From: Terana coerulea | Lineage: Eukaryota > Basidiomycota > Agaricomycetes > Polyporales > Phanerochaetaceae | Assembly (NCBI GenBank): GCA_024811115.1 | Contig: JAKOGH010000261.1 | Location: 1-64,000, forward strand | Direction of reading: 5' to 3' | Length of the DNA: 64,000 bases | Part shown: one piece after another, positions 58,698 to 64,000 of the stretch | How positions within the stretch are numbered: position 1 is the stretch's first letter | Layout: each line of letters begins with the position of its first letter | The notes under the pieces: generated by a model | Told to the model about the DNA's origin: nothing | What the model saw: only the letters and a program-made list of their open reading frames with translations | The model's database searches: none | Position numbers and translations under genes: made by a program

Positions 58698-59215
58698 TGT
58701 CATAAATTTCCCTCAGCGCTAGTCTACCGCGCTTAGAGTGTAACATCAAGTCACGGAACACGTTACCCAGTCGTCACAATAGTGTTACAAGATGCCTCAT
58801 ACGGACATGGGATCATGGACTCAGTTCTGGATTCGTTCTAGACTATGACCTCACTATGAGGTCACTATGACATCGTGTACTGGTAGTGTACAGTAGCTAG
58901 ATTAGGACATCTAGATAGTGTTGATGTTAGTATGATCGCTAGGTCAGATCCGATAAGAGAGTTAGAGCGGCGGTATGCTCTAGAGCCTTAGTCATGGATC
59001 ACCTGACTGTATCAGTCAGCACATAGTATTGGAGGTCTTAGATAGTGTCTGGGGTCCCTCTACACATGTATATAAGAAGGCTGGTCTGTGGGCTAACACC
59101 CCAGACTCAACAACATCGTTGATTCATATCCACTCTACTAGCTCTACTCAAGTCCCTCTGCTTTCCCCACCTCTTTCAAGTCATCCCAGCAGGTGAGTAT
59201 TGTAGTTTTGTGATA
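58698..59215 (+). repeat. LTR1-c: solo LTR (518 bp)
   Basis: TGTCATAAATTT...TTTTGTGATA with a perfect 5-bp target duplication CAGTC (58,693-58,697 and 59,216-59,220). An internal stretch of about 45 bp present in LTR1-d (around CCATGCGACAGACGCATGG) is missing. Confidence 0.88.
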
Positions 59216-60048
59216 CAGTCACACTAGCCTGAAGGATACCCATTTTGTCCTGTTAGAAAGAAAGAAGGCAGAAGCAGAGACACTGAGAAGAGGGCCCAAA
59301 GGGAAAGATTGCAAGCTACTGCTGGAGAATCTGAACAAGTTTACTAATAATGAATCTGAAGCTGAAGTAATCAATATAGTTTTGGCTCCTAGGTATCTTG
59401 CTTCTACCGCTTCTTCAATCTCACAGTACTGGGCAAGGAGAGCAGAACCTGAAACCATATGCGTGTTAATAATACTCTTAGAAACAAACACCCTTGGGCT
59501 GTTTGCTATGGAAGCTTCGGTAAACATCTTGCATAGAGTTATGTCAGTGAACAGGACTAGCTATCCTCTCTTGATAGTGGGAAGCCCTAATGCACTCAGA
59601 CAAACCACTCCTCCTAATCTGCTAGGCCCTTGGCCAAAGTATAGAAAATCTGTATTCTTTTCTCTCCTAGCTGCTGAATACTAAGTCAGCACGAGTAGGA
59701 GAGATTCTTCTCCTAATCAGCATGCAAACAGCACTCCCACTGGTAGTGCTCTCTTTCACTGAGTTTTGGACTAAATGCACAGTTGGACTTCAAGAGTGCC
59801 TTGAAGGAGTTTTTAAACATTCTAGACGTGAATTGTTCATTCAAAAGATTAGACACTCTAGGTGCTGGACCTTCTGGAGAAGAAGAAGGCTCTCTAGTAC
59901 AAACTCTCCTCTTAGTCAAGAATCCCTAATCTGGTTACCCTGACAAAGGGCCACTTAAAAGAGGACCACCAAGTGCTGAGCTGCTTAAAGAAGGCTGCTT
60001 AGAGTAAAGAACCTCTAGATAGAGGACTATCTGCTAGACTTCTAGGAG
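59216..60048 (+). pseudogene. Gag-like reading frame, unassigned retroelement
   Basis: A frame open from ~59,230 to 59,684 reads KKAEAETLRRGPKGKDCKLL and LENLNKFTNNESEAEVINIV, then PRYLASTASSISQYWARRAE. It is followed by a second block (DFKSALKEFLNILDVNCSF; GAGPSGEEEGS). If LTR2-B is removed the block runs into a Gly/Pro-rich linker at 60,480. That arrangement is common in gypsy gag proteins, but no zinc knuckle is present here. Low confidence. Confidence 0.35.
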
Positions 60049-60467
60049 TGTTGCAGAGATGAGCTTGACGCGTAACCTGAATGAGTGGATTAGAGTGGAT
60101 GGGAAATAGATAATAAAACATGTATAAGGAGGGCGACAAGGGCTAACTCCCAGTAGACCTCACAAAACAGGCAGGCAGATGCCAATACTTGTCCCCAATG
60201 ACCAAGTTAGCATTGCTATTATGTACAGTGGGTAGAATATATACCTTGTCCCTAATGATCAAGAGGCCGAGATGAGGACAAGGCAAGAGAGTCCAGAGTG
60301 CTAAGTATCTGAGAACGTAGGAAGAATTGAGCCACATTTGGGTGCTAAGCCCGGGATCATCGAAATGAAGTCCAAAGGCTCTGGGGCTGCTATCAAGCCA
60401 TGTATCTGTGCTAAACAAATGCAAGAAAATGAAAAATAATACTATATATACATGTCTGTCTGCAACA
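60049..60467 (-). repeat. LTR2-B: solo LTR (419 bp)
   Basis: It reads TGTTGCAG...CTGCAACA on the plus strand and is LTR2 in minus orientation. It has a perfect 5-bp target duplication AGGAG (60,044-60,048 and 60,468-60,472). Confidence 0.88.
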
Positions 60468-60754
60468 AGGAGCTTGAGGTCAAAAGAACTGCCTCTCTGC
60501 TTTAGCAGTAGTAGTAGAGGCGTTGGACTACCTGGACTGCCTAGACCTTCGGGACTGCCTAGTTCATCAGGAGGTAGTGGCAATAGAGGAGATAACAGAG
60601 CTGGATAGAATGTTTTCTTTGAAATGCTGGTGACATTGATCTTGCATATAAAAATGAGTTCTATACAGATGACCTGCCAGAATAGGACAGCAAATTTAAA
60701 ACTGCAATTCAGTGGTTCACTAGTATCCAAGAGTATGCAGGAGCAAGTGGTTAC
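60468..60754 (+). pseudogene. Gag-like Gly/Pro/Ser-rich fragment
   Basis: It reads GVGLPGLPRPSGLPSSSGGS, then (after breaks) NEFYTDDLPE, stop, DSKFKTAIQWFTSIQEYAGA. The flexible linker followed by an F/W-containing helix resembles the gag linker and capsid start of fungal gypsy elements. It is cut by LTR1-d. Confidence 0.35.
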
Positions 60755-61315
60755 TGTCATAAATTTCCCTCAGCGCTAGTCTACAGCGCTTAAAGTGTAA
60801 CATCAAGTCACGGGACACGTTACCCAGTCGTCACAACAGCGTTACAAGATGCTAATCAGTTAACCATGCGACAGACGCATGGTTATCAGGGATATGCCTT
60901 ATACAAACACAGGATCATGGACTCAGTTCTGGATTTGTTCTAAACTATGACCTCATTATGAGGTCACTATAACATTGTGTACTGGTAGTGTACAGTAGCT
61001 AGATTAGGACATCTAGATAGTGTTGATGTTAGCATGATAGCTAGGTCGGATCTGATAAGGGAGTTAGAGCGGCGGTATGCTCTAGAGCCTTAGTCATGGA
61101 TCACCTGACTGTATCAGTCAGCACATGGTATTGGAGGTCTTAGATAGTGTCTGGGGTCCCTCTACACATGTATATAAAGAGGCTGGTCTGAGGGCTAACA
61201 CCCCGACTCAACAAAATCGTTGATTTATATCTTCTCTACTCGCTTTACTCAAAGTCCCCTGCTCTCCCCAACCCCTCCAAGCATTTCTAGCAGGTGAGTA
61301 TTAGAGGTTTGTGAT
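60755..61315 (+). repeat. LTR1-d: LTR (561 bp)
   Basis: Full-length LTR1 (TGTCATAAATTT...AGGTTTGTGATA) with TATATAAAG, GACTCAACAAAATCG and CAGGTGAGT conserved. No target duplication, because it joins an inverted LTR1 fragment directly. Confidence 0.85.
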
Positions 61316-61580
61316 ATCTAGATGTCCTAATGGAGCTACTGTACACTACCAGTCCATGATGTCATACCTGACATCATACTGAGGTCATAGTCCAGAACAG
61401 TTCCAGACCAGAGTCCTGGATCCTACATCTGTATAAGGCATATCCCTGATGTCCATGCGACAAGCACATGGCAAACTGATCTAGCATCTTGTAATGCTGT
61501 GTGACAACTTGGTGACATGTCCCGTGACTTGATGTTACACTCTAAGCACTGTAGACTAGCGCTGAGGGAAATTTGTAACA
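61314..61580 (-). repeat. LTR1-e: inverted LTR1 fragment fused to LTR1-d
   Basis: It is the LTR1 5' half in minus orientation, from TATCTAGATGTCCTAAT to GGGAAATTTGTAACA. It overlaps the end of LTR1-d by the shared bases TAT. Together they form a tail-to-tail partial inverted repeat. Confidence 0.8.
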
Positions 61581-61936
61581 CTTTGTAACAATTTGGGCAC
61601 GGTTGCTACACCTCTCATAGGTCCATGGTTCGTCATGGTAGTCGTATTGGTTGCTTGAGTTGTAGTAGTAGAATACTGTCGAGCAGTTGAACTGCTGTGT
61701 AGAGACTGTATCTTCCGACAGATTGGCAACAGGTAGAGTGCTGATGAACCTCCTTGCACATGGTGAGGAACTCAAGAGTTCACTACATCAACGTCCCACT
61801 TAATAGCAGCACGGCAAGGGAAGGATGGCAATAGGGGTGAGCAGAGTTTCAGCGGCACTGTATCTCTGGACTGCTGTGGTGCCTGTGCTTCGCAGGGGTT
61901 TAATTGGATTAGTGCGGTTAGGAGATCTCGACCTAG
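61581..61936. other. Interval between LTR1-e and LTR2-C
   Basis: Two overlapping minus ORFs (61,542-61,775 and 61,556-61,759) are Thr/Gln- or Ser-rich and unrecognised. The ACTTTGTAACAATTT next to LTR1-e may be flanking duplication debris. Confidence 0.4.
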
Positions 61937-62358
61937 TGTTGCGAAAACAAGCTCAACGCGTAACCAGCACGAGCAGATCAGGGTAAATGAGGAATGGATG
62001 ATAATATAAGTACGAGGAGGGCAACAAAGGCCAACTCTCAGTAGACCTCACAAATCAGGCAGGCAGGTGCCAATACTTGTTCCCAATGACCAAGTTAGCA
62101 TTGCTCCTATGTACAGTGTAGAGAATACATACCTTGTCCCCAATGACTAAGAGGTTGAGATGAGGGACAAGGCAAGAGAGTCCAGAGTGCTAAGTGTCCA
62201 AGAACATAGGAAGAATTGAGCTACATTTGGGTGCTAAGCGCCGGGATCATCGGAATGAAGTCCAGAGGCTCTGGAGCTGCTACCAAGTCGTATATCTGTG
62301 CTAAACAAAATGCGAGAAAATGAAAAATAATACTATGTATGCATGTCCATCTGCAACA
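61937..62358 (-). repeat. LTR2-C: LTR (422 bp)
   Basis: TGTTGCGAAAAC...ATCTGCAACA on the plus strand, in minus orientation. Flanks (GACCTAG and ATGACCTG) share GACCT but are not an exact 5-bp duplication. It is the last transposon before TRM8. Confidence 0.85.
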
Positions 62359-62913
62359 ATGACCTGTGAGTAGACTGTGACAATTTGCTTTGGTTGGTAA
62401 AGTACAGTATTTGGGCTTGTTTATGAGGGCAATTTAAGCTGGTTTATGCTCAATAGCATTAGCCAATATTTTCAGGTTTTATCACATCTATTTGCAAACT
62501 CTATAGTATAATTTAATGGATAGCACTTTCTAAAAGCACTAATTTATTGCTAATGAGTCAAGCCAGCTTATATGAAGAAAAACCCACCTATACCTAAAAT
62601 CTTTCAAGAAATTAGCAAATGTGAACAAAGAAATCATACTTGCCATGCCTAAGCAATGGCCTATTTGACCCAGGTATGCTATCCAACAAGCAGTAATTCA
62701 TTTTATTACAGTAGATCCACTGAAATCCCAGTAGACCACAGTACTAACCTGCTGGCACATAGATCAGTAGACCCTACCTGTATGCAAGTTTTTGTCTGAG
62801 AAGTCTGAGAAGTCACACAAGGGACACAAAAACAAAGCCCAACAACCAGTGCTAACACCATGTAATAGTGACCAGTTGTGCAAGAGCTCTATCTTACAAT
62901 TGATGTACTACTT
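62359..62913. other. Intergenic, 3' side of TRM8
   Basis: AT-rich sequence with no gene or repeat that I recognise. It probably holds the TRM8 3' UTR and terminator on the minus strand. Confidence 0.5.
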
Positions 62914-63952
<1,039 letters not shown>

Positions 63953-64000
63953 ATGTCTGCCACCGCATTCCGCTCCCTTACCCGCCAGGTCTGCTCTCTG
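63953..64000 (+). CDS. N-terminus of a probable mitochondrial protein (partial)
   Basis: Only 16 codons are in the window: MSATAFRSLTRQVCSL. Alternating basic, hydroxyl and hydrophobic residues without acids are typical of a mitochondrial presequence. The gene runs off the right edge, so its identity cannot be told. It is divergent from TRM8. Confidence 0.6.
   Translation, partial: MSATAFRSLTRQVCSL

Noticed and set aside
59219..59527. 102-codon minus ORF
   Set aside because: It lies antisense to a longer, more protein-like plus-strand frame that continues across the LTR1-c insertion site.

Overview
The window looks like a repeat-dominated stretch of a filamentous fungal genome, most likely a basidiomycete (Agaricomycotina). 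The grounds are one clear nuclear gene with a 55-nt intron (TRM8-type tRNA methyltransferase, right edge), chromodomain Tf1/sushi-type Ty3/gypsy retrotransposons, and Helitrons of the kind common in mushroom genomes (DUF6570 block, Rep/helicase). The genus cannot be named from the sequence alone. Almost everything left of 62.9 kb is transposon wreckage. Only TRM8 and the first codons of a divergent neighbour look like live genes.

Layout. 1-5,273: minus-strand gypsy copy A (pol end, gag, an upstream ORF, 5' LTR), inserted into a plus-strand gypsy-2 fragment (5,274-6,640) that ends in its own 3' LTR (LTR2, 6,642-7,062). 7-16.2 kb: AT-rich, with nested TIR elements called here M1, M2 and M4. 16.8-22.8 kb: Helitron H1 (minus), preceded by a ~310-bp satellite (23.6-24.5 kb). 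24.9-33.4 kb: a GC-richer island of decayed genes and transposase pieces, holding a 707-bp foldback element. 33.4-35.9 kb: an M1 element with a SINE inside it, then Helitron H3. 36-43 kb: AT-rich, with more satellite, a hAT-like non-autonomous element and a 30-bp minisatellite. 43.0-48.7 kb: Helitron H2 (plus), inverted relative to H1 and split by a solo LTR1 and an M2 element. 49.0-57.6 kb: gypsy copy B (minus) nested in an LTR2 solo LTR. 57.6-62.4 kb: further solo LTRs in decayed retroelement sequence. 62.9-64 kb: the edge of normal gene space.

How it fits together. The gypsy elements carry gag, protease, RT/RNase H, integrase and chromodomain, plus an extra ~258-codon ORF upstream of gag. 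Their primer site is complementary to the predicted start of their own RNA, which is the Tf1 self-priming arrangement. Every LTR also has a consensus splice donor upstream of that site. No autonomous element is intact: frameshifts, stops, catalytic-residue changes and CpG-to-TpG decay are everywhere. Several insertions can be ordered by nesting and target-site duplications.
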